Source of the DNA: an uncultured Maribacter sp.
GTDB taxonomy: Bacteria; Bacteroidota; Bacteroidia; Flavobacteriales; Flavobacteriaceae
DNA length: 64,000 nt
Assembly (NCBI RefSeq): GCF_947500985.1
Contig: NZ_CANMTX010000002.1
Location: 310,001 to 374,000 of the forward strand
Direction of reading: 5' to 3'
The notes beneath the pieces were generated by a model. That model did no database searches and was not told where the DNA came from. It worked only from the letters and a program-made list of their open reading frames with translations. The position numbers and the translations under genes are program-made. Positions 36,852-46,446 of the stretch are shown one piece after another (the stretch's first letter is position 1; every line of letters begins with the position of its first letter).

Positions 36852-36869
36852 GTAAAGTCTAGACTTTAC
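36852..36869. promoter_or_regulatory. Perfect 18-bp palindrome upstream of the hemB transcript
   Basis: GTAAAGTCTAGACTTTAC is its own complement, 42 bp upstream of the small gene preceding hemB. The symmetric site without a loop suits a dimeric DNA-binding regulator better than a terminator. Not matched to a known operator. Confidence 0.5.
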
Positions 36870-37327
36870 GTAATCAAAACATATGTATCTTGAAGTTATA
36901 CAAAAATAGGGGAATTTGAATAATAGCTATTGCCGATAGTACTTATTTTTATGGGGGTAGCCGCTAAATGTTTCTTGATACAAAAGTTCAAGGAAATTTT
37001 ATTACACAAATATACCTAACGTTACTAGCAACAGTAGTTTTAGAAGGTTTTCTAGATTGTATAAAAGAAGAGCACTTATAGGTTATAGCGCCACTTGGTT
37101 TAGTTTTTTTATAAAGTTAAGATGATACTATTAAAATGCCCTTTTTCCAATTTAGATGACTTTATTTTTTAATTGATTTGAATTCGACCGAGAATAAGAA
37201 TAATTACCGCTATTTTATAGGTGAAATTATAGGATGTAAATAAATTTCTTACCTCCTGATGTAACTTTTTCAAAATTTTAGACACGTATTAGACATCTGA
37301 ATACTAACCTTGAAAACCGATTTAACT
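36870..37327. other. Intergenic region, no gene seen
   Basis: About 460 A/T-rich bases between divergent transcripts (hemB side and ABC transporter side). No frame with protein-like content. It must hold the promoters for both directions, but I could not pick a convincing -33/-7 pair. Confidence 0.5.
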
Positions 37328-38203
37328 ATGCTTTCGATTACAAATTTGAATAAAACGTATCCGAATGGAACGCAAGCCTTAAACAATGTTAATTTGGAAA
37401 TTGGCACCGGAATGTTTGGTTTACTCGGTCCTAATGGGGCAGGCAAGTCCTCTTTAATGAGAACTATTGCCACCTTACAACAAGCTGATAGTGGTAATAT
37501 TAAATTCAACGATATTGACGTTTTCGCACAACCAGATGAGCTTAGAAAGGTATTGGGTTATTTACCTCAAGATTTTGGAGTATACCCAAAGGTATCTGCA
37601 GAGATGATGCTAAATCATATTGCAAAAATAAAAGGTATTCAAAGTAAAACAGATCGTAAAGCATATGTTGCCGATTTATTGAACAAAGTAAATCTCTACA
37701 AGTTCCGTAAGCGTAACCTAGGCGATTACTCTGGTGGTATGAGACAACGGTTTGGTATAGCACAGGCATTAATTGGTAATCCTAAACTGATTATTGTAGA
37801 TGAACCAACAGCTGGTCTTGATCCTTTAGAACGTAATCGTTTTCATAATTTATTAAGTGAACTAGGAGAAGATGCTGTGGTTATCTTGTCTACGCATATT
37901 GTTGATGATGTTATTAATTTATGTACCAACATGGCAGTGTTTAATGAAGGTAAGGTAGTTGTTCAAGGGCATCCTTTAGAATTATCCAATACCTTAAATG
38001 ATAAAGTGTACCGTAAAAATATTTCTAAAGAGGAAACTGAATTGTACCAATCAGAATACAATGTTTTGTCTACTTATTTACGTAGTGGTAATCTGTATAT
38101 AAATGTGTTCGCAGAAGATGTACCTGGTGAAGGATTTGAGCTAGTTGCCAATAATTTAGAGGACTTTTATTTCTATAGTATTAACCAACCACAAACTGTT
38201 TAA
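37328..38203 (+). CDS. ABC transporter ATP-binding protein
   Basis: 291 residues from the ATG at 37328 (MLSITNLNKTYPNG); an upstream TTG at 37310 is in frame but adds only six residues unlike the family. Walker A GPNGAGKSS, Q-loop YLPQDFG, signature DYSGGMRQR, Walker B LIIVDEPTAGLDP and H-loop STHIV are all present. The next gene starts 1 bp after its stop and encodes the permease, so they form one exporter unit. Confidence 0.94.
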   Translation: MLSITNLNKTYPNGTQALNNVNLEIGTGMFGLLGPNGAGKSSLMRTIATLQQADSGNIKFNDIDVFAQPDELRKVLGYLPQDFGVYPKVSAEMMLNHIAKIKGIQSKTDRKAYVADLLNKVNLYKFRKRNLGDYSGGMRQRFGIAQALIGNPKLIIVDEPTAGLDPLERNRFHNLLSELGEDAVVILSTHIVDDVINLCTNMAVFNEGKVVVQGHPLELSNTLNDKVYRKNISKEETELYQSEYNVLSTYLRSGNLYINVFAEDVPGEGFELVANNLEDFYFYSINQPQTV

Positions 38204-38204
38204 T

Positions 38205-41200
38205 ATGAAAGAAATATTCTTATTTGAGCTAAAGTATAGGCTTAGACGACCGGTCACTTATATCTACATATTTATCATGTTTTTAATACCCTTGCTTCTT
38301 GGGGTATTTTCAGAATCTGCTACTGCGGAATTCACCAATAGCCCTAGTGCTATTGTAGGAGTCCTTGGTGGTTTAAGTACTATAGCGTTATTCTTTTATG
38401 CCGCTATTATGGGTGTGCCCGTGTTTAGGGATGAGGAGCATAAAACTGCCCAGACCTATTTTACTTTTCCTGTTTCCGAAAAGAATTACATAATGGGTCG
38501 TTTTTGGGGTAGTTTTACAATTGTTACCATAATGAACATTGCAGCGATGTTTGGCGCTATGTTCGGTTTTGTACTTGGTGCCTTGTTAGATAGGCCAGAC
38601 TATGGTACGTATACCGATTTTAACTTTTGGTCGTACTTCTTTCCATTTTTATACTTATTGGTTTTTAATTCTTTTTTTATTGGTAGTCTTTTCTTTTGTT
38701 TAATGACATTTTTTAAGAGAATGCCAATTTTATATTTAGGAGGTATTGTAATATTAATAGCTTCCATATTATCCGGACAGTTGTTATCTAGCTTAGATAC
38801 CGAATGGCTTAGTATCTATGTTGATCCTTTTGGGGAATCTGCTTATGGGTATTTGACCAAATACTGGTCTGTAGACGAGTTAAATACCAACCAATTGGCT
38901 TTAACGGGTAAGTTTATGTTAAATCGTCTATTATGGCTGATTTTGGGAATATTAATATTTGTCTTTACACTTTTTAAATTTTCATATAAAGGATTCTTAT
39001 CCTCCAAGAAAAAGAAGAATGTAAAAGAAGATAATGATTTAATAGCATCTTCAGAAACAATTAGTGTTGTTCAAGAATTTAGTAAAAAAGCGCAAAGGCA
39101 AAATTTATGGTCTTTAAGTAAAATAGAATTTTTATCTATCGTTAAAGAACCTGTATTTCTTGTCTTAATTATTATAGGGGTTATAGTAGCTGGGTTTATA
39201 ACATATCAAAATAATCAATATAATGGTACGCCGTCATTACCGCTTACTAGGTTTATGGTTGCATATGTTTCCGCTGGAATAGCATTATTTTCTACAATAA
39301 TTCTAATTATTTATTCTGGTGAAGCAGTTCATCGTACAAGAAGTAATAAGACTTTTGAATTTTATGATGCGCTACCGGTAAGTAATACTACACTATATCT
39401 TTCAAAGATTATTTCGCTTATTGGTGTTGCCGTATTGCTAACTCTTATTAATATACTGGTTGGTATTATGTATCAAACAGGTAATGGCTATTTTGATTAT
39501 GAATTGGGTATGTACCTTACCTATAATTTTACGTCTCTATTTCCTTTATATGTTGCTACATTGTTATTGGCATTTTTTGTTCATGTGCTAGTAAACAATA
39601 AATTTTTAGGTCATTTTATTGTCATTATAGTTTATGTGGGAATACCAATTTTGGTGAGTTTAGTGCTGAAAACAGATAACCCACTTTTAGCTTTTGGAGA
39701 GACTACACCCGGTTTTATAAGTGATTTAAATGGATTTGGACATTACTTAACTGGTCAATTTTGGTTGAACTTATATTGGGTTCTTTTTACAGGTACATTG
39801 GCTGCTATTGGTAGTGTATTCTGGAGTAGAGGGTTTTATTCTTCAGCAAAAGAGCGTTTAAAATTAGCTAAAAGTAGATTTAAGGGTAAAACGGTTGCAT
39901 ATACCTTATTTTTCTTATTTGCTTTTATTTCTGTAGGTGCTTATAGCTTTTACAATATAAAAGTTCTGAACCATATGGAAGATAGCGATTCTAGTGAGAA
40001 GCTTTCTGCAGATGCTGAAAAGGCATATGGTAAGTATATAGATAAGCCCCATATTCAAGTTATCGATTTAAAAGCTGATATAGATATTTATACAGATACA
40101 CGTGGTGTAGATGCAAAGGGTGTGTTTACAGTTGTTAATCCTTCAGAAGAGCCAATAGATACCGTTTTAATGGAAATTAAGTTTCCTACTTATGATACCA
40201 AGATTACAAAGGTGGTTTATAATGACCAAGAGTTAAAACCATTTTTAAGCGATTCATTGTATCGTTTGTTCATTTACAAGCTACCAGAACCTTTACAGCC
40301 GAAAGACACTGCTAATTTGGTTATTGAAACTAAGGCAAGAACACATGGGTTTGCTATGGATAGGGAAACTGCAGTTTTGAATAATGGTTCTTTCTTTAAT
40401 GATGCTATTTTTCCAAGTTTTCATTATGATATTGCTTTGACAGAGAATGGTGCTCGTGAAAAATACGGTTTAGAGAAATTAGACTTTCTTTATCCGCCAA
40501 GAACAGATAGCATTGCTTTGAAAAAGAACTTATTTAATGAGGATAGCAATTATATGGATTTTGAAGCTACAATTAGTACTTCAAAAGGGCAAACTGCTGT
40601 TGCGCCAGGTGTATTGGTTGAAACATGGGATAAGGATGATAGAAGCTATTTTAATTACAAATTGGAAGATAAATCTGATTACTTCTTCAATTTTGTTTCT
40701 GCAACTTATGATATTGAAAAAGATGTTTGGATTGCACCTAGTGGAAAGAAAGTGACTATTGAAGTGTATCACTCTCCGAAACACAAGAAAAACTTAGCTT
40801 CATTTATAAAAGGGGTTAAAGTTTCGTTGGATTATAATTCTAAAAATTTTTATGAATATCCATATTCTGTAATTAGGATAATTGAGTTTCCGGCGCACAC
40901 GACATTTGCACAATCTTTTGCGACAACGATACCTTACTCAGAAGATTTTGGCTTCGTAGCAGATTTTTCTAACGAAGGAGATTTTAATTATGCTTTCAGG
41001 GTAACAGCTCATGAAATTGCACACCAATGGTGGGGTCATATCGTTACGCCAAGTAAAACAAGAGGTGCAAACATTATTTCAGAAACTTTAGCGGAGTATG
41101 TTTCGTTAATGGCTTTAAAGCATGAATATGGTGAAAATGGTATAAAAGGATTTTTAAAACCTTCTTTAGATACCTATTTGTCTAGAAGGTCATTCAGTTT

Positions 41201-41807
41201 TAAACCAGAACGTTCGTTAATGGATGTCGAAACTGGTCAGCACATTTGGTACCAAAAAGGATCCATGATTATGTATGATTTGCAAGATGTCATTGGAGAA
41301 GAAGTTATAAATGCGGGACTTAAAAAATTCTTGAATGAATACAAGTATTTTGAAAAAGGGGTTTATGCCACTTCTGAAGATTTCTATAAAGCGATTTATA
41401 ATGTTACTCCAGATTCATTAAAATATAAGGTCGATGATGGTTTTAAAGAGATAGTTCTTTATGAAAATCGTGTGATGGATGCTAAAACCAAAAAGCTAGA
41501 CAATGGCAAATGGGAAACAACATTCACGGTAAATTCTAAGAAAATTTATTATGATGATACGGGTAAAGAGAAATTGATTGATGATAAGAAGAACCTGGTA
41601 GATGTTGGGCTCTTTGGCGAAGATATTACCGGTGATGATGGGGTAACTATCAAGAACCCATTTTACTTTGAATTAAAGTGGCTTTCTGCAGGTGATAATA
41701 CATTTACTATCGTTACTGATGAAAAACCTTTAAAAGCAGGTATTGATCCGTATAACAAGTTAATTGATCGTAATTCTGATGATAATTTAGAGTCAGTAGA
41801 AGAGTAG
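38205..41807 (+). CDS. ABC-2 permease fused to M1 family aminopeptidase
   Basis: 1,200 residues. Two ABC-2-type permease halves (about 1-270 and 305-590), each with about six transmembrane helices, followed by a large extracytoplasmic M1 metallopeptidase part (about 620-1190). Zinc motif HEIAHQWWGH at 936-945 with the distal Glu in SETLAEY. Such fusions are typical of Bacteroidetes and pair with the preceding ATPase. It may export a peptide and trim it, or be driven by ATP to act on envelope peptides; substrate unknown. Confidence 0.92.
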   Translation: MKEIFLFELKYRLRRPVTYIYIFIMFLIPLLLGVFSESATAEFTNSPSAIVGVLGGLSTIALFFYAAIMGVPVFRDEEHKTAQTYFTFPVSEKNYIMGRFWGSFTIVTIMNIAAMFGAMFGFVLGALLDRPDYGTYTDFNFWSYFFPFLYLLVFNSFFIGSLFFCLMTFFKRMPILYLGGIVILIASILSGQLLSSLDTEWLSIYVDPFGESAYGYLTKYWSVDELNTNQLALTGKFMLNRLLWLILGILIFVFTLFKFSYKGFLSSKKKKNVKEDNDLIASSETISVVQEFSKKAQRQNLWSLSKIEFLSIVKEPVFLVLIIIGVIVAGFITYQNNQYNGTPSLPLTRFMVAYVSAGIALFSTIILIIYSGEAVHRTRSNKTFEFYDALPVSNTTLYLSKIISLIGVAVLLTLINILVGIMYQTGNGYFDYELGMYLTYNFTSLFPLYVATLLLAFFVHVLVNNKFLGHFIVIIVYVGIPILVSLVLKTDNPLLAFGETTPGFISDLNGFGHYLTGQFWLNLYWVLFTGTLAAIGSVFWSRGFYSSAKERLKLAKSRFKGKTVAYTLFFLFAFISVGAYSFYNIKVLNHMEDSDSSEKLSADAEKAYGKYIDKPHIQVIDLKADIDIYTDTRGVDAKGVFTVVNPSEEPIDTVLMEIKFPTYDTKITKVVYNDQELKPFLSDSLYRLFIYKLPEPLQPKDTANLVIETKARTHGFAMDRETAVLNNGSFFNDAIFPSFHYDIALTENGAREKYGLEKLDFLYPPRTDSIALKKNLFNEDSNYMDFEATISTSKGQTAVAPGVLVETWDKDDRSYFNYKLEDKSDYFFNFVSATYDIEKDVWIAPSGKKVTIEVYHSPKHKKNLASFIKGVKVSLDYNSKNFYEYPYSVIRIIEFPAHTTFAQSFATTIPYSEDFGFVADFSNEGDFNYAFRVTAHEIAHQWWGHIVTPSKTRGANIISETLAEYVSLMALKHEYGENGIKGFLKPSLDTYLSRRSFSFKPERSLMDVETGQHIWYQKGSMIMYDLQDVIGEEVINAGLKKFLNEYKYFEKGVYATSEDFYKAIYNVTPDSLKYKVDDGFKEIVLYENRVMDAKTKKLDNGKWETTFTVNSKKIYYDDTGKEKLIDDKKNLVDVGLFGEDITGDDGVTIKNPFYFELKWLSAGDNTFTIVTDEKPLKAGIDPYNKLIDRNSDDNLESVEE

Positions 41808-41993
41808 TTTTTTCAATTTAGTTAGTGAACTCATCTTGACTTTTTGTTTGGAACCGAGAATTATGGCTTTTGTGCCGTAAGGAAGTCATTTTTTACTTGC
41901 ATAGCTATAGCTACGGAACTCAAAAATGACAAAATTAGGGTGCAAAATGTATAATTCGTAGGTAAAAGAAAAAGTTAAGAAGAGTTCAGTTAT

Positions 41994-42036
41994 ACCTGTT
42001 CGTTATTGGCAATTGCCATAAAACGGACAGGTTTTT
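41994..42036. terminator. Terminator between convergent genes
   Basis: acctgttcgtt at 41994-42004 pairs with aacggacaggt at 42021-42031 (one G-T type mismatch), an inner palindrome attggcaattgccat fills the loop, and a T-run follows at 42032-42036. It ends the permease-peptidase transcript on the plus strand. Confidence 0.85.
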
Positions 42037-42091
42037 ACTTTTAGAGGGCTTTGGTAAGCGGCTGTATTAGTTAAATAGATTGTTACAGAAT

Positions 42092-42880
42092 CTAAATTTC
42101 TATCTCACCTACTAAATAACAAACCCCATTACCCGATATTTTTACGCGGCCACCAAGATATTCGCATTGTATATCGCCACCACGTTCAGATAGTTGTTTT
42201 GCAGTTAGTGTTTTCTTATTCAATTTCTCTGACCAATAGGGTGTAAGTGTTGTATGTGCTGAGCCGGTTACTGGATCTTCAGGAATGCCACATTGCGGAG
42301 CAAAAAAACGAGATACAAAATCTACATTGTTACCTTTTGCCGTAACAATGACTCCTCTACAATCTAATTCATTTAATAAATGAAAATTAGGAGCAATTGC
42401 TTCTATTTCAGCCTGAGATTTATAAATAAGCATGTAGTCAGTTTTGCCTTTATAGGTTTCTAAAGGTTGTTTTCCTATTGCTTTTGTGATGTTAGTTTGT
42501 TCTGAAACAGGCGTTACATCATCTGTAGGGAAATCCATAATTAACAGTCCCGATTCACTTTTTTGAACTAATAACTCTCCACTTCTTGGAGAAATAAACC
42601 GAAGAGTATTTTCATTGTAACCATAATGATTAAATATGACAAAGGCGGTAGCAAGGGTAGCGTGTCCACAAAGATCAACTTCTATCTCTGGGGTAAACCA
42701 CCGTAACTCATAATGGTCATTATTCTTCACCGCAAAAGCTGTTTCAGCCAAATTATTCTCAGCGGCTATTTGTTGCATTAAATCGGTTTCTAACCAACTT
42801 TCAAGAATACAAACCGCTGCCGGATTTCCGCCAAATAGTTTAGAGGTAAACGCATCTATTTGATAAATTTTTTGCTTCAT
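42092..42880 (-). CDS. PhzF family isomerase
   Basis: 262 residues, PhzF fold (two similar halves, diaminopimelate-epimerase-like). Family motifs: QIDAFTSKLFGGNPAAVCIL, catalytic Glu in NLAETAF, DLCGHATLATAFV and PEDPVTGSAHTTL. Despite the name, most members are not phenazine enzymes; isomerase or epimerase of unknown substrate. Upstream at 42895-42907 is a perfect CTCGATAATCGAG palindrome. Confidence 0.92.
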   Translation of the reverse strand: MKQKIYQIDAFTSKLFGGNPAAVCILESWLETDLMQQIAAENNLAETAFAVKNNDHYELRWFTPEIEVDLCGHATLATAFVIFNHYGYNENTLRFISPRSGELLVQKSESGLLIMDFPTDDVTPVSEQTNITKAIGKQPLETYKGKTDYMLIYKSQAEIEAIAPNFHLLNELDCRGVIVTAKGNNVDFVSRFFAPQCGIPEDPVTGSAHTTLTPYWSEKLNKKTLTAKQLSERGGDIQCEYLGGRVKISGNGVCYLVGEIEI

Positions 42881-42985
42881 GAAATATAGATTTACTCGAT
42901 AATCGAGATTATACTGCTTCGAGGCTTGACTGTAAAATTACAGTTATTCTAAAACGAATGCATCGAGCGATTGCTTTGCTGTTGT

Positions 42986-43930
42986 TTATTCAATCCCTAA
43001 TTTACGACTTATCTCATCGGCTTTTTGAATCCACTTTTTAGGAGCATCAAAACGATAGCCTACATAAAACTCAAGAAAACTTATAGAATCATCTAAAATG
43101 AAGTTCTCATCTGAAGTGTGACTTAATAGTTGTGTATTAATATTTACACCACTAAAGAAATTTTCAGAATTATAGCCGCCAGTCATTCTAAAAATGAGTT
43201 GTGCCAAACCATTAAACGAGGTATTTCCGTCTGTACTAGAATAGTTAAAGCCCAATCCGCCAGTTGCACCAGCAGAAACGAGGTAATTTTCATCGAAAAC
43301 CCAGTTGTAATAATACCCAGGACCAATAGCAACCTTCAAAGATTTCTCCAATTGATTATCTAGTATGGGGTCTTCTAATCTAAACTTGGTGTAGTAGTAA
43401 GATATGCTTGGAATAAAGCTACCTACACTTTGTTTTTGCCATTCATTTTGAAACCCAATAGCACGAAACGAAAAATCTGGATTGAAAATATAGCTAGATG
43501 TTCCACCTATTTTAAAGGTTCTTAAATCATCGATAGGCAAGGTTAAATCAGCAGTTCTAACAAAGAATCCTTTTTGCTTATAAATGTCTAAGGTCTGCAT
43601 ATATTGACCAAAAAACGTGCGTATGTTGAAAGTGATTAATTTAGAATCTCCATTGTCTTTATTTTCCGATAGGAAGTTGGGTGCATACCCAAAATCAACT
43701 TCTAGAAAACGAAATAGAACAGAGAGACCTAAATAACTTTTGTCGTTGGGTATAAACTCTGTTTTAGCGCGTGTTATCTTGTCTCTAAGCGTAAAACTAT
43801 TCGAAGTGGTCTGTAAAGACAGCCTAACGGTTACTTTATCAGGAAAGGCTTCTTTGTAGTGTGAATTTTGCGCAATACCTAATTGTGTAAAGCATAGCAT
43901 GCTCCAAAAAAGAATGATTCTTACACCCAT
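42986..43930 (-). CDS. DUF4421 outer-membrane beta-barrel-like protein
   Basis: 314 residues, signal peptide (about 1-20, ends GIAQN). DUF4421 pattern: KVTVRLSLQTTSNSFTLRD, FIPNDKSYLGLSVLFRFLEV and DFGYAPNF, then repeated beta strands and ISFLEFYVGYRF. Likely outer membrane. Its start overlaps the hemF stop by 10 bp, so it is translationally coupled to heme synthesis genes, though its job is unknown. Confidence 0.8.
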   Translation of the reverse strand: MGVRIILFWSMLCFTQLGIAQNSHYKEAFPDKVTVRLSLQTTSNSFTLRDKITRAKTEFIPNDKSYLGLSVLFRFLEVDFGYAPNFLSENKDNGDSKLITFNIRTFFGQYMQTLDIYKQKGFFVRTADLTLPIDDLRTFKIGGTSSYIFNPDFSFRAIGFQNEWQKQSVGSFIPSISYYYTKFRLEDPILDNQLEKSLKVAIGPGYYYNWVFDENYLVSAGATGGLGFNYSSTDGNTSFNGLAQLIFRMTGGYNSENFFSGVNINTQLLSHTSDENFILDDSISFLEFYVGYRFDAPKKWIQKADEISRKLGIE

Positions 43931-44823
43931 TCTTTTGGTTTCATCAATATAGCTATTAACCGTTCTTCTTCGCTACCTTTTTCTGGTTGATGGTCATAAA
44001 CCCATTGTACATGTGGTGGAAGACTCATTAATATACTTTCAATTCTTCCGTTTGTCTTTAAACCGAATAAAGTTCCCTTGTCATGAACTAGATTAAATTC
44101 TACATATCGTCCTCTTCTAATCTCTTGCCAGTCCCTTTGTTCCTTAGTGTATTCTAAATCCTTTCTTTTTATAACAATCGGTACATAACAATCTAAAAAG
44201 CTATTGCCTACTTCGGTTACGAAGTTGTACCAGTCTTGCATATCCATTTCTGGTGTTTCCTTACAATAGTCAAAAAATAAACCGCCTAGTCCGCGAGCTT
44301 CGTTTCTATGGGTGTTCCAAAAATACTCATCGCAACGTTTTTTATAGGTGTCGTAGAATGTAGGATTATGTTTATCGCAAGCTGTTTTGCAAACTTCATG
44401 AAAATGAACGGCATCTTCGTCAAATAAGTAATATGGAGTCAAGTCTTGACCGCCACCAAACCATTGATCTACAATTTCGCCGTCCTTGCCATACATTTCA
44501 AAATAACGCCAATTGGCATGAACTGTAGGTACCATCGGATTCTTTGGATGTAATACTAAACTTAATCCGCAGGCAAAAAAATTAGCATCTTCTACTCCAA
44601 AATATGCCTTCATACTATCCGGAAGCTCGCCATGTACTCCGGATATGTTTACGCCACCTTTTTCAAAAACTGCTCCGTTTTCAATAACTCTTGTACGACC
44701 ACCACCACCTTCTGGGCGTACCCAAATGTCTTCTTTAAAAGTAGCTGTACCGTCTACTTCCTCTAATTTAGAAGTAATCGTATCTTGAAGTTGTTCTATG
44801 TAAGCGTAAAATTTATCTTTCAT
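43921..44823 (-). CDS. hemF: Coproporphyrinogen III oxidase, oxygen-dependent
   Basis: 300 residues from ATG at 44821-44823 (MKDKFYAY); a start four codons earlier at 44835 is possible. HemF motifs EDIWVRPEGGGGRTRV, GLSLVLHPKNPMVPTVHANWRYFEM, WFGGGQDLTPYY and RRGRYVEFNLVHDKGT are all present. Converts coproporphyrinogen III to protoporphyrinogen IX with O2. The start overlaps the end of the upstream GNAT gene; part of the heme operon. Confidence 0.96.
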   Translation of the reverse strand: MKDKFYAYIEQLQDTITSKLEEVDGTATFKEDIWVRPEGGGGRTRVIENGAVFEKGGVNISGVHGELPDSMKAYFGVEDANFFACGLSLVLHPKNPMVPTVHANWRYFEMYGKDGEIVDQWFGGGQDLTPYYLFDEDAVHFHEVCKTACDKHNPTFYDTYKKRCDEYFWNTHRNEARGLGGLFFDYCKETPEMDMQDWYNFVTEVGNSFLDCYVPIVIKRKDLEYTKEQRDWQEIRRGRYVEFNLVHDKGTLFGLKTNGRIESILMSLPPHVQWVYDHQPEKGSEEERLIAILMKPKEWV

Positions 44824-45355
44824 TCTGTAAAACATAAAGTTCCATATCTAACGGTTCTTCGTTAGGCGGAGTGTGTTCTTTTAATAGTGTTTCTTTCCAA
44901 AGATAACCACAATTTTCTGCTACCTTAATACTGCCAAGGTTCGTTTTATGAGCTATGATTCTGAGTAGCTGTAAATGTTGTTCGCTGAAACCCCATTCTG
45001 AAATGGATTTAACAGCGGTAGAAGTAATACCTTTATTTTGGTGTGTGTAGTCAATACAATAAGCAATTTCTGCTTCTTTTTCGGCTCGTTTTAGTTCTTT
45101 AAGATAAACTAAACCGATAATCTTTCTGTGTTCTGATTCTTTTAAGGTAAACAGATACTCTTTACCGGATAGAAAATCTGATGCTTTCTCAAGAACAAAA
45201 ATATTGGATAAGGTGGGATTAAGATTTGCAGCTACCGTTTTAGGAAAGTATCTTTTTATATGGTCTGCATTGGCAGATATAAAATCGCACAAACGCCATC
45301 CATCTCTCTCTGAAATCGGATTTATTTCGAAATCTTGAAATTGAAATGAATTCAT
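44813..45355 (-). CDS. GNAT family acetyltransferase (RimJ/RimL type)
   Basis: 180 residues. RimJ/L-like features: N-terminal FEINPISERDGWRLCDFI, the acetyl-CoA region AEIAYCIDYTHQNKGITSTAV and LQLLRIIAHKTNLGSIKVAE followed by NCGY. Lies inside the heme operon between hemE and hemF and overlaps the hemF start. Likely a protein N-acetyltransferase; its link to heme is positional only. Confidence 0.88.
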   Translation of the reverse strand: MNSFQFQDFEINPISERDGWRLCDFISANADHIKRYFPKTVAANLNPTLSNIFVLEKASDFLSGKEYLFTLKESEHRKIIGLVYLKELKRAEKEAEIAYCIDYTHQNKGITSTAVKSISEWGFSEQHLQLLRIIAHKTNLGSIKVAENCGYLWKETLLKEHTPPNEEPLDMELYVLQNER

Positions 45356-45403
45356 TATGCGATTATTATATCGGCTACTTTAATTCTCTTTAACCTGTTA
45401 GGG

Positions 45404-46435
45404 TTAATCTTGCTTGTATTCTTTTACAGCATCTATAAATGCCTTGGCATTTTCAACAGGAACATTTGGTAGAATACCATGGCCTAAATTAACCACGTAA
45501 CTGTCTTTACCAAATTCATTAATCATTTGGTGTACCATCTTCTTGATTTCAGAAGGCGGAGATAACAAACGAGATGGATCAAAGTTACCTTGAAGGGTAA
45601 TTTTGCCACCACTTAAATAACGGGCATTTCTAGCAGAACAGGTCCAGTCGACACCTAATGCAGAAGCGCCTGATTTTGCCATATCACCTAGTGCGAACCA
45701 ACATCCTTTTCCAAATACAATAACCGGAGCTTCATCTTTTAAAGCATCGATTATTTGCTGAATGTATTGCCATGAGAATTCTTGATAATCGGTAGGTGAT
45801 AACATGCCACCCCAAGAATCAAATACTTGAACCGCATCTACGCCTGCAGCAACTTTTGCTTTAAGGTATGCAATGGTTGTATCTGTAATTTTCTGAAGTA
45901 ATTCGTGTGCAACAACGGGTTGCGTAAAGCATAACTCTTTAGCCTTATCAAACGTTTTGCTTCCTTGACCTTGTACACAGTAGCATAAAATCGTCCAAGG
46001 CGAACCTGCAAAACCGATTAACGGAACTTCGTCATTCAGTTTTTCTTTTGTCGCTTTAATGGCTTCCATTACATAACCCAATGTTTCATGAACATCTGGT
46101 ACAATAACACTATCTAAATCTTTTTGATTACGAATTGGGTTCGGTAAATACGGACCAAAATTCGGCTTCATCTCCACATGAATGTTCATTGCCTGTGGGA
46201 TTACCAAAATATCACTAAACAATATAGCGGCATCCATACCGTATCTACGAATAGGTTGAACCGTAATTTCTGATGCTAATTCTGGAGTCTGACATCTGGT
46301 AAAGAAATCATATTTTTCTTTGATGGCCATGAATTCAGGTAAATATCTACCCGCTTGACGCATCATCCATACTGGTGGTCTTTCTACCGTTTCACCTTTT
46401 AAGGCTTTTAGAAATAAGTCGTTTTTTAAGCTCAT
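45404..46435 (-). CDS. hemE: Uroporphyrinogen decarboxylase
   Basis: 343 residues, normal length. Signature [16 protein letters not shown] near the N-terminus, [14 protein letters not shown] with the catalytic Asp, and C-terminal [15 protein letters not shown]. Removes four carboxyl groups to give coproporphyrinogen III. Downstream of the four-helix-bundle insertion in the operon. Confidence 0.97.
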   Translation of the reverse strand: MSLKNDLFLKALKGETVERPPVWMMRQAGRYLPEFMAIKEKYDFFTRCQTPELASEITVQPIRRYGMDAAILFSDILVIPQAMNIHVEMKPNFGPYLPNPIRNQKDLDSVIVPDVHETLGYVMEAIKATKEKLNDEVPLIGFAGSPWTILCYCVQGQGSKTFDKAKELCFTQPVVAHELLQKITDTTIAYLKAKVAAGVDAVQVFDSWGGMLSPTDYQEFSWQYIQQIIDALKDEAPVIVFGKGCWFALGDMAKSGASALGVDWTCSARNARYLSGGKITLQGNFDPSRLLSPPSEIKKMVHQMINEFGKDSYVVNLGHGILPNVPVENAKAFIDAVKEYKQD

Positions 46436-46446
46436 ATTCTTGTAAT

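Noticed and set aside
37310-37327. TTG start of the ABC ATPase
   Set aside because: Adds six residues that do not fit; the ATG at 37328 begins the typical MLSITNL sequence.
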